A DNA stretch of 64,000 nucleotides from Thalassospira alkalitolerans (GCF_002115745.1 NZ_JFKB01000001.1:496001-560000); one strand, 5' to 3'; positions 51,972 to 61,374 are shown, counted from the stretch's first letter. The notes: generated by a model not told the origin, from the letters alone. Made by a program: numbers and translations.

Positions 51972-52933
51972 GGATAAAGCTTAGGCGGAATCGGTGAACC
52001 GGTTTCTTCGTAGTAACGAAGCGCACCCGGATGCATCGGAATCGGGGTCGAGTTCAGAGCAAAGTTAACGGTGGTGTCGTTGGCTGCCGGATGGATCGCG
52101 ATCAGTTCATCAACCTTGTCAAACAGGGTTTTGGTGATCTGATAGGCGAGCTCTTCGTCCATTTCTGCGTTCACGAACAGAACGTTCGGGGTCGAAACGG
52201 TGTTTACCGGTGCAGTCACGCCATCATAGAGGCCTTTGCGCAGGGCATAGGGTGCGAAGGTCGGTTCTGCATCAAGGGCAGCAACGATTTCCTCGTCGGT
52301 CAAGCCGATCAGCTTGATCTCGCGGGTGGTTGCGAGGTTGAGGATCGAGCTGGTCGGGGGGCCGACGCTCCAGAAACCGGCATCGATGTCACCATCACGA
52401 AGGGCATCAGCCGTTTCGTTGAAGTTCAGGCGTTGTTCTTCGATGTCATCATAGGAGATGCCATTGGCTTCGAGCAGGGTTTTGGCTGAAACTTCGGTGC
52501 CTGAACCCGGTGCGCCAACAGAAATGCGTTTGCCTTTAAGGTCAGCAAGGCTGTTGATGCCGCTGTCTGCCATCGTCACGATCTGAACGGCATTCGGATA
52601 GATCGATGCCAAGGCGCGAACATTATCAAGTTTGCGGCCTTCAAATTTGCCTGTGCCGGTGAAGCCGGCATAAACAGTGTCAGCCAGACCGATTGCAATG
52701 TCACTGTCACCACGGGAAATCAGGCCCATGTTTTCAACAGATGCGCCGGTGACTTCGGCAACCGCGGTCGCCCCGTCAATATATTTGCTGATCAGTTCAG
52801 CAAGACCGCCGCCATAGGGGTAATAAACGCCGCCGGTACCGCCGGTCGCAATTGAAAGCTGGGTCTGGGCAAATGCCGGTGCGCTGACCATCATCAGCGC
52901 GGCGGCTGCAGAAAGCAGGTTCCGCAATTTCAT
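51968..52933 (-). CDS. TAXI-family TRAP transporter binding protein
   Basis: 321 residues with a signal peptide (about 1-22, ending AFA). LSIATGGTGGVYYPYGGGLAELI is the TAXI N-terminal signature, and GKRISVGAPGSGTEVSAKTLLE lies in the second lobe. It catches an organic acid (glutamate, 2-oxoglutarate and similar in the few known cases) for the fused permease. First gene of TAXI–DUF1850–TRAP. Confidence 0.94.
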   Translation of the reverse strand: MKLRNLLSAAAALMMVSAPAFAQTQLSIATGGTGGVYYPYGGGLAELISKYIDGATAVAEVTGASVENMGLISRGDSDIAIGLADTVYAGFTGTGKFEGRKLDNVRALASIYPNAVQIVTMADSGINSLADLKGKRISVGAPGSGTEVSAKTLLEANGISYDDIEEQRLNFNETADALRDGDIDAGFWSVGPPTSSILNLATTREIKLIGLTDEEIVAALDAEPTFAPYALRKGLYDGVTAPVNTVSTPNVLFVNAEMDEELAYQITKTLFDKVDELIAIHPAANDTTVNFALNSTPIPMHPGALRYYEETGSPIPPKLYP

Positions 52934-53146
52934 ATTTAGTCCTCCCTAGGATCTATGATTACTGCATTGATAACATCAGAAACGGTCAATAAAGGAACAT
53001 TGGCAGTTATCTTTTGGTATCTCCGCAGTTGTTGGTCGACTTATTATCTAATGAAATAATGTGTTGTTAAGGCGTGTAACCGATGGGCTGGATTTATAAT
53101 GCCTGTCTGCGGCCGGAATGCAAAATTCGCATGCAAAAAATCCCCA

Positions 53147-53161
53147 GGGAACAATGTTCCC
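53147..53161. promoter_or_regulatory. 15-bp palindrome upstream of the TAXI operon
   Basis: GGGAACAATGTTCCC has perfect 7-bp arms about one central base. It lies directly upstream (for the minus-strand operon) of the sigma-54-like element, 214 bp before the TAXI start. Possible binding site for the adjacent DctD-type activator; inference only. Confidence 0.4.
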
Positions 53162-53353
53162 AAAGGCGGCTTTAAAAACCTGAAAATTTGCGATTGCGGC
53201 ACTTGGCGGCTGGTCGGGCAAAATGCCGATCAGCTTTCACGTGTTGAAAACATGCCGTAACAGACATTGGTTATCCTCCCTGTCGACTATTGTTTTATTG
53301 TTTTGGGTTTCTGACTAGCAAATTCTGCGCCAACCTTAGCCGTAATTTTTATC

Positions 53354-53378
53354 TTTATATATCAAATAGATATATAAA
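53354..53378. repeat. AT-rich inverted repeat
   Basis: Perfect 10-bp arms TTTATATATC / GATATATAAA with a 5-nt loop, unusually AT-rich for this genome. Could be an operator, an IHF-bending region or a promoter part. Confidence 0.5.
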
Positions 53379-53394
53379 TCTTCCTGCGATTTTA

Positions 53395-53440
53395 GGCGAA
53401 ATTCTGCCTGTTTGCTGATTGCGATAGGCAAGATTTCGCC
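53395..53440 (-). terminator. Long hairpin downstream of dctD
   Basis: GGCGAAATTCTGCCT pairs with AGGCAAGATTTCGCC (two mismatches) around a 16-nt loop, 55 nt beyond the dctD stop. No T-run, so intrinsic termination is uncertain. Confidence 0.4.
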
Positions 53441-53494
53441 GAAATGACCAGTTGCAGACAGTCTAACATTTTATGGCCACATGATAAATTGTTG

Positions 53495-54898
53495 CTATTC
53501 AAGTTCGGCCCGACGGATATCGAGCTTTTTCATTTTTTCGTTCAGGGTGCGCCGTGGAATGTCGAGTTCGTCCATGACCGGTTTGATATTACCATCATGT
53601 CGTATCAGCGCATCGCGGATGACGTGTTGTTCAAAATGACGCAGTTGTTCTGCCAGTGATCCGGATTTATCGCTTTCGGAAGGCGTGCCGGTATTGGCGC
53701 CTGTGCCAAACAGGCGTGCCCATCTTTCATCCGGGTTGCCGGTGAGAAGGACATAGCGTTCCGCCAGATTTTTAAGTTCGCGCACATTGCCCGGCCAATC
53801 ATGGCTTGACAGGCTGGTCCACAGGCTTGCCGCGGGTTTTTCATAGGGCCGGTCAAATGTTTCGCCCGCCCGTTCGGCAAAGATATCAAATAACAGCGGC
53901 AGGTCCCCTTTGCGTTGACGAAGCGGTGTGATTTGCAGTTCGAATGTGTTGATCCGAAACAGAAGGTCTTCGCGAAACTGTTTGTCGGCAACCGCCGTCG
54001 GCAGGTCTTCGTTGGTCGCGCAGATCAGCCGGAAGTTGACCTTGACCGGGGTGTTGGAGCCAAGGCGCACGATTTCGCGTTCTTCGATAACGCGCAGAAG
54101 CTTTGCCTGAAGGGCAAGCGGCATGCTTGAAATTTCGTCGAGAAACAAGGTGCCGTTATCGGCATGTTCGACCCAGCCGATCCGACGGCCCGCCGCACCG
54201 GTAAAGGCGCCTTTTTCATGGCCAAACAATTCGCTTTCGGCGGTGCTTTCGGGGATTGCGGCGCAATTTACGGCAACAAACCGCCGATCACTTCGTGTGC
54301 TAAGATCATGAATGGCGCGTGCCACCAGTTCCTTGCCCGTGCCGGTTTCGCCCGATACCAAAACCGGGACTTCTGTGGACGCAATATTGGCAATTTCTGC
54401 TTTTAACAATCGCATGGGCGGGCTGTTGCCGATCAGGCGGCTGTCCAGCGTGCCCTGTTGGGCAATTTGTTGGCGCAAAGTGCGGTTTTCGATAACCAGT
54501 TTGCGTTTTTCGATGGCGCGTTGAAGGCTTTCGAGGATGTCGGTCGGTTCAAACGGCTTTTCGACGAAATCATAGGCGCCGCTTTTCATCGCCTCGACTG
54601 CCATCGGAACATCCCCGTGCCCGGTCATCAGAATTACCGGAATATCACGGTCAATGCCCAGCACGGATTTGGTAAAGGCAATGCCGTCAAGTTTTGGCAT
54701 TTTGACATCGGTCAGGATCACCCCGGTGAAATCGGGGGTAATGGTTTCAAGGGCGGTAACCGCATCGGCATGAACGCGGACTGTATATCCCGACAGATCC
54801 AGCCATTGCGACAGCGATACCCGAAGGGCTTCTTCGTCATCAACGATGATCACCTGTGGCAATGGTGTGGTTGCGTTTGCGATATCTGTGTCGGTCAT
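53495..54898 (-). CDS. dctD: Sigma-54-dependent response regulator, DctD type
   Basis: 467 residues. Receiver domain (about 14-130; phospho-acceptor Asp in VILTDVKMPKLDG), AAA+ sigma-54 activator domain (Walker A GETGTGKE, the sigma-54 contact loop GAFTGA, Walker B GTLFLDEI) and a C-terminal Fis-type helix-turn-helix ending near GNIKPVMDELDIPRRTLNEK. In rhizobia DctD activates C4-dicarboxylate uptake. Here the TAXI-TRAP operon lies directly beyond its 3' end and is the natural target. The start overlaps the dctB stop by 4 bp. Confidence 0.93.
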   Translation of the reverse strand: MTDTDIANATTPLPQVIIVDDEEALRVSLSQWLDLSGYTVRVHADAVTALETITPDFTGVILTDVKMPKLDGIAFTKSVLGIDRDIPVILMTGHGDVPMAVEAMKSGAYDFVEKPFEPTDILESLQRAIEKRKLVIENRTLRQQIAQQGTLDSRLIGNSPPMRLLKAEIANIASTEVPVLVSGETGTGKELVARAIHDLSTRSDRRFVAVNCAAIPESTAESELFGHEKGAFTGAAGRRIGWVEHADNGTLFLDEISSMPLALQAKLLRVIEEREIVRLGSNTPVKVNFRLICATNEDLPTAVADKQFREDLLFRINTFELQITPLRQRKGDLPLLFDIFAERAGETFDRPYEKPAASLWTSLSSHDWPGNVRELKNLAERYVLLTGNPDERWARLFGTGANTGTPSESDKSGSLAEQLRHFEQHVIRDALIRHDGNIKPVMDELDIPRRTLNEKMKKLDIRRAELE

Positions 54899-56667
54899 GA
54901 CGTCTGGTCCCCCCGCATCAGCGGCAATTGTATTTCAAAACAGGCGCCGCCGTCTGCCCGGTTATAGGCGCGGATCGTGCCGCCAAAGTCGCGAACAATC
55001 CCGTATGTGACCGACAGGCCAAGCCCCACCCCCTGGCCGGGGTCCTTTGTTGTAAAGAACGGGTCAAATAGCAATCCCAGGCTGGCTTTGTCGATGCCCG
55101 GCCCGGTATCGGAAATGCGGATTGTTGCCTGATCGCGTGCATTGGAAAGTTCAACAACAATGCGTTTTTCAAGATCACCATCCATCGCATCAAGTGCATT
55201 GCGGATGATATTGAGGAAAACCTGTTCGATCCGCACCAAATCGGCATGAACGATCAGTTTGCCGTCGAATTCTTTCTGTTCCAAGACACAGCCTTCGTTA
55301 TGAAGCTGTGATGACAGAAATTGTATGACGTTATCGAGTGCGGATTTGATATTGACCGGTTCAAGTACGCCGGTTGATTTGCGCGAAAAGGTTTTAAGTT
55401 GCCCGGTAATCGCACCCATGCGTTCGGTCAGTGCCGAAATTTGCGAGATATTCGGGCCAAGCTTTTCGGGCTTGCCGCGTTCAAGCAGCAGTTTCGCGCT
55501 GGCACAGAAGGTTCGGATGGCGGCAATCGGTTGATTGATTTCATGGGCAATCGCAGCCGACATCTGGCCCAGTGCCGCAAGCTTGCCTGCCTGAACCAAT
55601 TCATCCTGGGTGCCGCGTAATTCGGCCTCGGTTTTGCGTCGTTCGCCGATTTCCTGTTCAAGGCGGGCATTAAGTGCCTGAATACGGGCGAATTCGAGCG
55701 ATTTGCGCTGTGATGCCAGTTTTAATTCGCGTTCGCGCAGGAACAGGACAGTCAACAAGATCAAACCCGATCCGATGATGGTGATCAAAAGCGCACTGGT
55801 CCGGCGTTCGGCGACATAATCCATCGGTGTTAGGTAAAACAGGTTCCAGTCACTGCCGCTGATCGGTTTGACATCAAACAGGAACTGTTCATTGCCGATT
55901 TTTACAATGTCATCGTCGCCAGATGGTTTTTCATCCATATGCAACGGCAAAAGTTCCTGACCGGAATATTGCCGGTTGCGCAAAATGCGATCCCGTTCGG
56001 TAACGGTCAGGGGGCGGATGGTGCGATATTTCCAGTCACTGCGACTGGTCAGGATGATGACGCTATCCGCATCCGAGACGAAAACCGTTTCGCCGCCGCC
56101 CTGCCAGTTCTGTTCCAATTCGTCGAGTTCGAGCTTAACCGCAACCACCCCGATGATTTCACCATCCTTTGAAATCGGATGCGAGATGAAAAGCCCGGAT
56201 CGTCCCGTTGTGACACCAATTCCGTAGAAGAAACCATCCTGCCCGGCAAGTGATTCCTTGAAATAGGGGCGGAAGCCGTAGTTCTTGCCCAGATAGTTAT
56301 CAGGGGTATTCCAATTGCTTGCCGCGACCGTGGTTCCAGTGTGATCCATAACATAAAGAGCCGCCGCCCCGGATCGTTCATTGACCTTTTCCAGATACCG
56401 ATTGGTGATATCGGCATTGCCATTGCCCGATACGATATCGGCGATATCGTGGTTTCGCGACACGACATAGGGCAGATAGCGATACCGATCAACGGCAGCG
56501 CGCAGTGTGCTTTCATAAAGGGCAAGGCGTGCCTGTGCGGTTTGTTGCAACTGGTCAATGGCAATATTGCCTGTCGAAGTCACCGCAAGCCAAACCGCCA
56601 GCCCGGCAATGGCGATTCCCGCCAAGCTCAGCGAGGCGCGGCTATAAGTGCTTAGCCAGTAGAACAA
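54895..56667 (-). CDS. dctB: Sensor histidine kinase, DctB type
   Basis: 590 residues. TM1 (about 14-32), a periplasmic double-Cache sensor (about 40-285) with YVVSRNHDIADIV and NYGFRPYFKESLAGQDGFFYGIG, the typical DctB ligand region, and TM2 (about 290-310). A coiled coil leads to the HisKA H-box AAIAHEINQPIAAIR and the HATPase domain (DTGPGIDKASLGLLFDPFFTTK, GLGLSV). It should sense a C4-dicarboxylate or related acid and phosphorylate DctD. First gene of the pair. Confidence 0.93.
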   Translation of the reverse strand: MFYWLSTYSRASLSLAGIAIAGLAVWLAVTSTGNIAIDQLQQTAQARLALYESTLRAAVDRYRYLPYVVSRNHDIADIVSGNGNADITNRYLEKVNERSGAAALYVMDHTGTTVAASNWNTPDNYLGKNYGFRPYFKESLAGQDGFFYGIGVTTGRSGLFISHPISKDGEIIGVVAVKLELDELEQNWQGGGETVFVSDADSVIILTSRSDWKYRTIRPLTVTERDRILRNRQYSGQELLPLHMDEKPSGDDDIVKIGNEQFLFDVKPISGSDWNLFYLTPMDYVAERRTSALLITIIGSGLILLTVLFLRERELKLASQRKSLEFARIQALNARLEQEIGERRKTEAELRGTQDELVQAGKLAALGQMSAAIAHEINQPIAAIRTFCASAKLLLERGKPEKLGPNISQISALTERMGAITGQLKTFSRKSTGVLEPVNIKSALDNVIQFLSSQLHNEGCVLEQKEFDGKLIVHADLVRIEQVFLNIIRNALDAMDGDLEKRIVVELSNARDQATIRISDTGPGIDKASLGLLFDPFFTTKDPGQGVGLGLSVTYGIVRDFGGTIRAYNRADGGACFEIQLPLMRGDQTS

Positions 56668-56993
56668 TCCTGCCTCCTGCGCGTTGAATGGTTATGCCTG
56701 TTTGGCCAGGTGGGTTACTATAATAACCAGTCCGGTGATCGGGCCGCCGATTTGCCAATCGGATTTCGGATAGTTATGTGGCTTGGGCACAATTAGTCAA
56801 TAAAGACGCATTCCAATACCGGAATTACATTCCGATTTTAGACAGGGCAGAATGGTTGAGATCCGGTCACGGGTTTCGTGTCGTACATGAACAAAGCCGC
56901 AAATATGCCTCAAGTGGTTATTTTTTCGCCACAATGGAGTGTATTTTGTTACGCTTGTTTCGAATTTTAATCTGTCCAACTGATGAGGTTCAG
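56668..56993. other. Divergent intergenic region dctB–chvI, 326 bp
   Basis: GGTTA-CTATAA-TAACC (56713-56728) is an inverted repeat that contains TATAAT. The chvI frame remains open upstream to 56778, but the extra sequence shows no response-regulator similarity, so I treat it as non-coding. Confidence 0.5.
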
Positions 56994-57710
56994 GTGAGTA
57001 AGATTGCACTTGTTGATGACGACCGTAATATCCTGACATCGGTTTCGATGGCGCTTGAAGAAGAAGGCTATGAGGTCCAGACATATTCCGACGGGTCGGA
57101 AGCGTTGCATGCGCTGACCAAGGAAGAACCTGATCTTGCGGTTCTTGATATCAAGATGCCGCGCATGGATGGTTTGGAACTTCTGACCCACCTGCGCAAG
57201 AAAACCCAGATGCCGGTCATTTTCCTGACGTCCAAGGATGACGAGGTTGATGAACTGACCGGTTTGCGCCTTGGGGCGGATGATTATATCAAAAAGCCGT
57301 TTTCACAGCGTTTGCTGATTGAACGTATTCGCGCCTTGCTTCGCCGGGCTGAAATTATGCGCGCCGGTGGTATTCGTCCAAACGGTTCCGAAGACGTTGT
57401 TCAGCGTGGTGATCTGGTTCTGGATCCGTCGCGTCATATGTGCAGCTGGAAAGGTTTGCATGTTAACCTGACGGTGACCGAGTTCCTTTTGATTCAGGCT
57501 CTGGCGAAACATCCGGGGCATGTTAAAAACCGTGATCAGTTGATTGATGCGGCATATGGCGAACATATCTATGTCGATGACCGTACAATCGACAGCCATA
57601 TCAAACGGTTGCGCAAAAAATTCCGCGAAACCGACAAGGAATTCAAGGAAATCGAAACCCTGTATGGTGTCGGTTATCGTTATCGCGATACGGCAACTGT
57701 CGCGAGTTGA
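56994..57710 (+). CDS. chvI: Response regulator ChvI (OmpR family)
   Basis: 238 residues from GTG 56994, preceded by GAGG. Receiver domain starts [24 protein letters not shown], the ChvI hallmark, with the phospho-Asp in [13 protein letters not shown]. The winged-helix domain (about 140-235) contains [15 protein letters not shown]. The ChvG/ChvI pair controls envelope, acid-response and carbon-use genes in alphaproteobacteria. chvG follows after 61 bp, so they form an operon with hprK and the PTS genes probably downstream. Confidence 0.95.
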   Translation: MSKIALVDDDRNILTSVSMALEEEGYEVQTYSDGSEALHALTKEEPDLAVLDIKMPRMDGLELLTHLRKKTQMPVIFLTSKDDEVDELTGLRLGADDYIKKPFSQRLLIERIRALLRRAEIMRAGGIRPNGSEDVVQRGDLVLDPSRHMCSWKGLHVNLTVTEFLLIQALAKHPGHVKNRDQLIDAAYGEHIYVDDRTIDSHIKRLRKKFRETDKEFKEIETLYGVGYRYRDTATVAS

Positions 57711-57771
57711 AACCAAGAATACTTTTGTCGCAGTGCCGGGCCATTTGGCCCGGCCTGAATTGCGGGTCTGA

Positions 57772-59430
57772 ATGAGCGATTTACCTGCCTCGGCCAAACA
57801 GCAATCCGCGCCACAGCATGAAACCCGTGTGGCCCGGATCGAGGAACGTCACGGGCTGTTTTCCCCTTTGACCTGGCGCATTCTGGCGGTGAATGCGCTA
57901 GCACTTTTTGTGCTTGTGGCGGGGATTCTTTATCTTGGCCGTTATAAGCAGGAATTGATCCATTCCGAACTTGAAGCCATGGCTGTGCAGGCAGAAATGT
58001 ATGCCGCCGCCCTGTCGACATCGGCGGTCGGACAGGGCGATGACGCGACCAACCGGGTTAAGTTGGAAGTGGCGCGTGAAATGGTCCGCCGTTTGGTTGG
58101 TATCACGGGCGCACGGGCGCGGTTGTTTGGCGCCAATGGTCAATTGATCGCCGATAGTCGCAATATCCGATCCTTTGGTGCTGGCGCGGTTCAGGCCGAA
58201 GAACTTCCGGCGCCGGGTGATGATGACGAGCTTGCCGAAATCATGCGCAGCCTGACCGAGGGCGTCTTGTCGCTGTTTGAAGGTGAACAGCCGTTACCGC
58301 TTTATATTGATCCGCCGGTTGCCAGCGCAGCCGATTATCCCGAAGTTCGGGCCGCACTTGCCGGGTATTCCCGTGGTGTGGTGCGCATTGACAGTCAGGG
58401 ACGGCGGGTTTTATCGGTTTCAGTCCCGGTGCAGCGTTTCAAGCAAGTTCTGGCATCGATCATGTTAACCAAAAACGGTGACGCGATTGAAAGTGCCCTG
58501 CATGCTGTGCGGCTTGATATCCTTAAAATCTTTGTTTTTGCCTTTGGGATCACGGTTCTTTTGTCGATCTATCTGGCGGGGGTGATTACCCGGCCCCTGA
58601 ACCGGCTGGCGCGTGCCGCCGAGCGGGTGCGGCGTAGCAAAAACCGCCAATTTACCATCCCCGATTTATCAGACCGCCACGATGAAATCGGTGATTTGTC
58701 GACCACATTGCGGGATATGACCGAAACGCTGTGGGACCGTATGGATGCGATTGAACGTTTTGCCGCCGATGTTGCGCATGAAATTAAAAATCCGCTGACC
58801 TCGCTTCGCAGTGCGGTTGAAACCGCGACCCGCCTGAAAGACCCCGAACGTCAGCGCCGCCTGATGGAAATCATTGCCGAAGATGTTCAGCGCATGGATC
58901 GTTTGATCAGCGATATTTCCGATTATTCGCGCATGGATGCCGAATTATCACGTGCAGAGACCGAAGAAGTCGATCTGCGCGCCTTATTGCAAACTCTGTG
59001 CGAGCTTTATAACGCCGATGCGAGCGGGCCAAGGATCAAGGTTTCCGTGCCTGAAAACCTGATTGTGCCAGCCCTTGAAAGTCGGCTGGCGCAGGTTTTC
59101 CGCAATTTGATTTCGAATGCGATTACCTTTACCCCGGATGGCGGGACTGTGCGTGTTCGGGCATGGCGTGATCGGGACGAGGCGGTGGTTACTGTCGAGG
59201 ATGACGGGCCGGGAATTCCGCCGGGCAAAGAAGAAGCCATTTTCAATCGTTTCTATACCGAACGCCCATCCGGCGAGAAATTTGGCCAGCATTCGGGGCT
59301 TGGTCTGTCGATTTCAAAACGCATTGCATCGGCCCATAATGGGGACCTGACTGCATCGAACCGAATCCTCGATGATGAGGTTAAAGGGGCGATGTTTACC
59401 CTTCGGCTGCCGCTTGAAGACGGGGTGTAA
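57772..59430 (+). CDS. chvG: Sensor histidine kinase ChvG/ExoS
   Basis: 552 residues. TM1 (about 35-58), a periplasmic sensor region (about 60-240, GEQPLPLYIDPPVASAADYPEVRAAL is ChvG-like), TM2 (about 250-272), HAMP, the H-box AADVAHEIKNPLTSLRSAVE and the HATPase motifs (VEDDGPGIPPGKEEAIF, GLGLSISKR). ChvG senses envelope stress or acidity and is inhibited by ExoR in rhizobia; no exoR is visible here. hprK follows almost at once. Confidence 0.94.
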   Translation: MSDLPASAKQQSAPQHETRVARIEERHGLFSPLTWRILAVNALALFVLVAGILYLGRYKQELIHSELEAMAVQAEMYAAALSTSAVGQGDDATNRVKLEVAREMVRRLVGITGARARLFGANGQLIADSRNIRSFGAGAVQAEELPAPGDDDELAEIMRSLTEGVLSLFEGEQPLPLYIDPPVASAADYPEVRAALAGYSRGVVRIDSQGRRVLSVSVPVQRFKQVLASIMLTKNGDAIESALHAVRLDILKIFVFAFGITVLLSIYLAGVITRPLNRLARAAERVRRSKNRQFTIPDLSDRHDEIGDLSTTLRDMTETLWDRMDAIERFAADVAHEIKNPLTSLRSAVETATRLKDPERQRRLMEIIAEDVQRMDRLISDISDYSRMDAELSRAETEEVDLRALLQTLCELYNADASGPRIKVSVPENLIVPALESRLAQVFRNLISNAITFTPDGGTVRVRAWRDRDEAVVTVEDDGPGIPPGKEEAIFNRFYTERPSGEKFGQHSGLGLSISKRIASAHNGDLTASNRILDDEVKGAMFTLRLPLEDGV

Positions 59431-59458
59431 GGCGCTTAATCAGCGGGATTATATATCC

Positions 59459-59965
59459 ATGAGGATAGATAAGAATGTTTCACGTTTGACAAGGCGGGAA
59501 CAGCCGCGCATCGTTTGGCCCGATATGACACAAATTCATGCAAATTGTGTCGCGCTTGGCCCGCATGCCATCTTGTTGCGCGGGCCATCCGGCAGCGGCA
59601 AATCCAACCTTGCACTGCGGCTTATCCGTGCTGGTGGGCGATTGGTTTCTGATGACCGGACCGATCTTTCGGCTCAGGACGGAAAACTGATTGCAACATC
59701 GCCGGCAATGATTGCCCGATTGTGTGAAGTTCGCGGGATTGGTATCGTCCGCGGGCTTGCCTATCAGGGGGCGGGTGATGTGCGTGTTATATTTGATCTG
59801 GTGGCCGATCCAGCCGAAATAGAACGGATGCCTGATCCGCAATCAGAAGCGTTTTGTGGTATTTCGATTCCATCCTGGAAAATCTGGCCATTTGATATGG
59901 CGATCAAGGCCAAGATTGAAACAGCCTTGGCCTTGGCAACAGGTGAGATGCAGCTTGAAACATGA
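59459..59965 (+). CDS. hprK: HPr kinase/phosphorylase, short alphaproteobacterial form
   Basis: 168 residues from ATG 59459, or 146 from ATG 59525, where family similarity begins (MTQIHANCVALG). Only the catalytic domain of HprK is present. It has the P-loop GPSGSGKSNLALRLI, SDDRTDL and the HprK signature EVRGIGIVRG, and lacks the N-terminal domain of Bacillus HprK. It phosphorylates and dephosphorylates the serine of HPr encoded two genes downstream. Neither start has a clear ribosome site. It overlaps rapZ by 4 bp. Confidence 0.9.
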   Translation: MRIDKNVSRLTRREQPRIVWPDMTQIHANCVALGPHAILLRGPSGSGKSNLALRLIRAGGRLVSDDRTDLSAQDGKLIATSPAMIARLCEVRGIGIVRGLAYQGAGDVRVIFDLVADPAEIERMPDPQSEAFCGISIPSWKIWPFDMAIKAKIETALALATGEMQLET

Positions 59966-60882
59966 CTGATGCAGATGCAATAGCTCAAAAGCAGCCTGAT
60001 GATACATCGGGCAATACACGGCTTGTGCTGGTGACCGGTGTATCGGGTGCCGGGCGGACGACGTCGTTGAAAATCTTTGAAGATTTCGGCTTTGATGCGG
60101 TGGATAACCTGCCGCTTCGGTTGCTTCCGGCATTGTTAACTGGTGGAACGGACCTTGATCAGCCCTTGGCGATCGGGCTTGATATTCGCACGCGCGATTT
60201 TGGCGTGGATCAGTTTGTCGGGTTCGTCACCGAATTGCGCAAGCAGCCGGGTGTTAATCCGATGGTGGTTTTTGTGGATGCCGAAACCGGTATTTTGCAG
60301 CGCCGTTTTACCGAAACGCGCCGCCCGCATCCGCTTACCCATGATCGGCCGCTGGTGGATGCGATTGAACATGAAAAACGCCTGATGGCGCCGATTGCCG
60401 CGACAGCAGATATGATTATCGATACGTCGCGTTTGAAAGCGACCGAGCTTCGCAAGATCCTTCAGGATCAATTTGCCATCGGCGAAAAAGATGCCATGGC
60501 GGTGTTTGTTAAAAGCTTTTCGTTCCGTCAGGGGCTGCCTGGTGAAGCCGACCTTGTTTTTGACGTTCGTTTTCTGCGCAACCCGCATTATGATCCCGAG
60601 CTTCGTTTGCTGACCGGGCTTGATGACCGGGTTGGCGACTACATAAAAAAAGATCAGGATTTCGCCGGTTTCTTTGATCGGTTAAAAGCCCTGATTGGCC
60701 CGGTCCTGCCGCGTTATGCGCAGGAAGGGAAAAGTTATCTGACCATCGCGGTCGGTTGTACGGGCGGTCAGCATCGTTCCGTTTATATCGCACGCATGCT
60801 AAACGACTGGATTGCCGATCTGGGATATGATGTTCATCTCAGCCATCGCGACAAGCCAGATGAACCGAAATCGGGGGAGTGA
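59962..60882 (+). CDS. rapZ: RNase adapter protein RapZ (YvcJ family)
   Basis: 306 residues. N-terminal P-loop GVSGAGRTTSLKIFEDFG has Arg where classical Walker A has Lys, a form I believe is common among alphaproteobacterial members. The C-terminal half has VAVGCTGGQHRSV-type sequence (IAVGCTGGQHRSVYIARML), the conserved RapZ metabolite site. In E. coli RapZ steers RNase E to the small RNA GlmZ and senses glucosamine-6-phosphate; whether that role holds here is unknown. Start overlaps the hprK stop (ATGA). Confidence 0.94.
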   Translation: MTDADAIAQKQPDDTSGNTRLVLVTGVSGAGRTTSLKIFEDFGFDAVDNLPLRLLPALLTGGTDLDQPLAIGLDIRTRDFGVDQFVGFVTELRKQPGVNPMVVFVDAETGILQRRFTETRRPHPLTHDRPLVDAIEHEKRLMAPIAATADMIIDTSRLKATELRKILQDQFAIGEKDAMAVFVKSFSFRQGLPGEADLVFDVRFLRNPHYDPELRLLTGLDDRVGDYIKKDQDFAGFFDRLKALIGPVLPRYAQEGKSYLTIAVGCTGGQHRSVYIARMLNDWIADLGYDVHLSHRDKPDEPKSGE

Positions 60883-60900
60883 TTTGATGGAGAAGACTGC

Positions 60901-61305
60901 ATGATCGGGATGGTGCTCGTCACCCATGGCGATCTCGCGAAGGAATTCGTATCGGCTTTGCAACACGTTGTCGGCGAACAGGAAAATATCGCCGCCGTTT
61001 GCATCGGGCCGGACGACGACATGGAACAACGCCGTGCCGATATCCTCGCCAGTGTCGAAGCTGTTGATGATGGCAAGGGCGTTGTGCTTTTGACCGACAT
61101 GTTTGGCGGTACGCCGTCAAATCTGGCCATTTCCATTATGGAACAGGCCAATGTTGAAGTTATCGCAGGGGTTAATTTACCTTTGTTGATCAAACTGGCT
61201 TCGGTGCGCATCGATGGCTCGTTGGCCGAAACGGTCAATGCGGCACAGGAAGCGGGCCGGAAATATATCAACGTGGCCTCGCGCTTGTTAAGCGGCGAGG
61301 AATAA
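60901..61305 (+). CDS. PTS EIIA component, mannose family
   Basis: 134 residues. MIGMVLVTHGDLAKEF carries the phospho-accepting His9, and VVLLTDMFGGTPSNLAI is the EIIA-Man dimer/active-site loop. There is no IIB, IIC or IID gene nearby, so it likely ends a regulatory phosphorelay rather than feeding sugar uptake. 18 bp after rapZ and 69 bp before the HPr gene. Confidence 0.93.
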   Translation: MIGMVLVTHGDLAKEFVSALQHVVGEQENIAAVCIGPDDDMEQRRADILASVEAVDDGKGVVLLTDMFGGTPSNLAISIMEQANVEVIAGVNLPLLIKLASVRIDGSLAETVNAAQEAGRKYINVASRLLSGEE

Positions 61306-61374
61306 AACAAAAATAGAAGGCCGGGTGGTCCGGGGATGGCCCGGGCCTTTGAAAGCGGACCGGCGGGGACAGAA

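Larger units (their letters stand above)
52934..53494. other. Regulatory region between the TAXI operon and dctD, 561 bp
   Basis: The longest non-coding stretch of the window. It carries a 15-bp palindrome (53147-53161), an AT-rich palindrome (53354-53378) and a 46-nt hairpin (53395-53440). A sigma-54-like TGGGGATTTTTTGCA on the minus strand (53132-53146) has GG-to-GC spacing of nine instead of ten. GG-N10-GC also occurs at 53101-53114 with poor surrounding match. The TAXI promoter must lie here. Confidence 0.55.

Noticed and set aside
53101..53146. Definite sigma-54 promoter for the TAXI operon
   Set aside because: One candidate has nine instead of ten bases between GG and GC; the other has correct spacing but poor flanking match. 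Neither can be called.
53099..53260. 53-codon plus-strand frame with four cysteines (CDCGTW)
   Set aside because: No ribosome binding site and no terminator; it overlaps the palindromes of a regulatory region. Kept only as something to test if transcription is found.
56778..56993. N-terminal extension of ChvI by 72 residues
   Set aside because: The extra sequence is unlike any receiver domain, and GTG 56994 with GAGG upstream gives the standard ChvI length.
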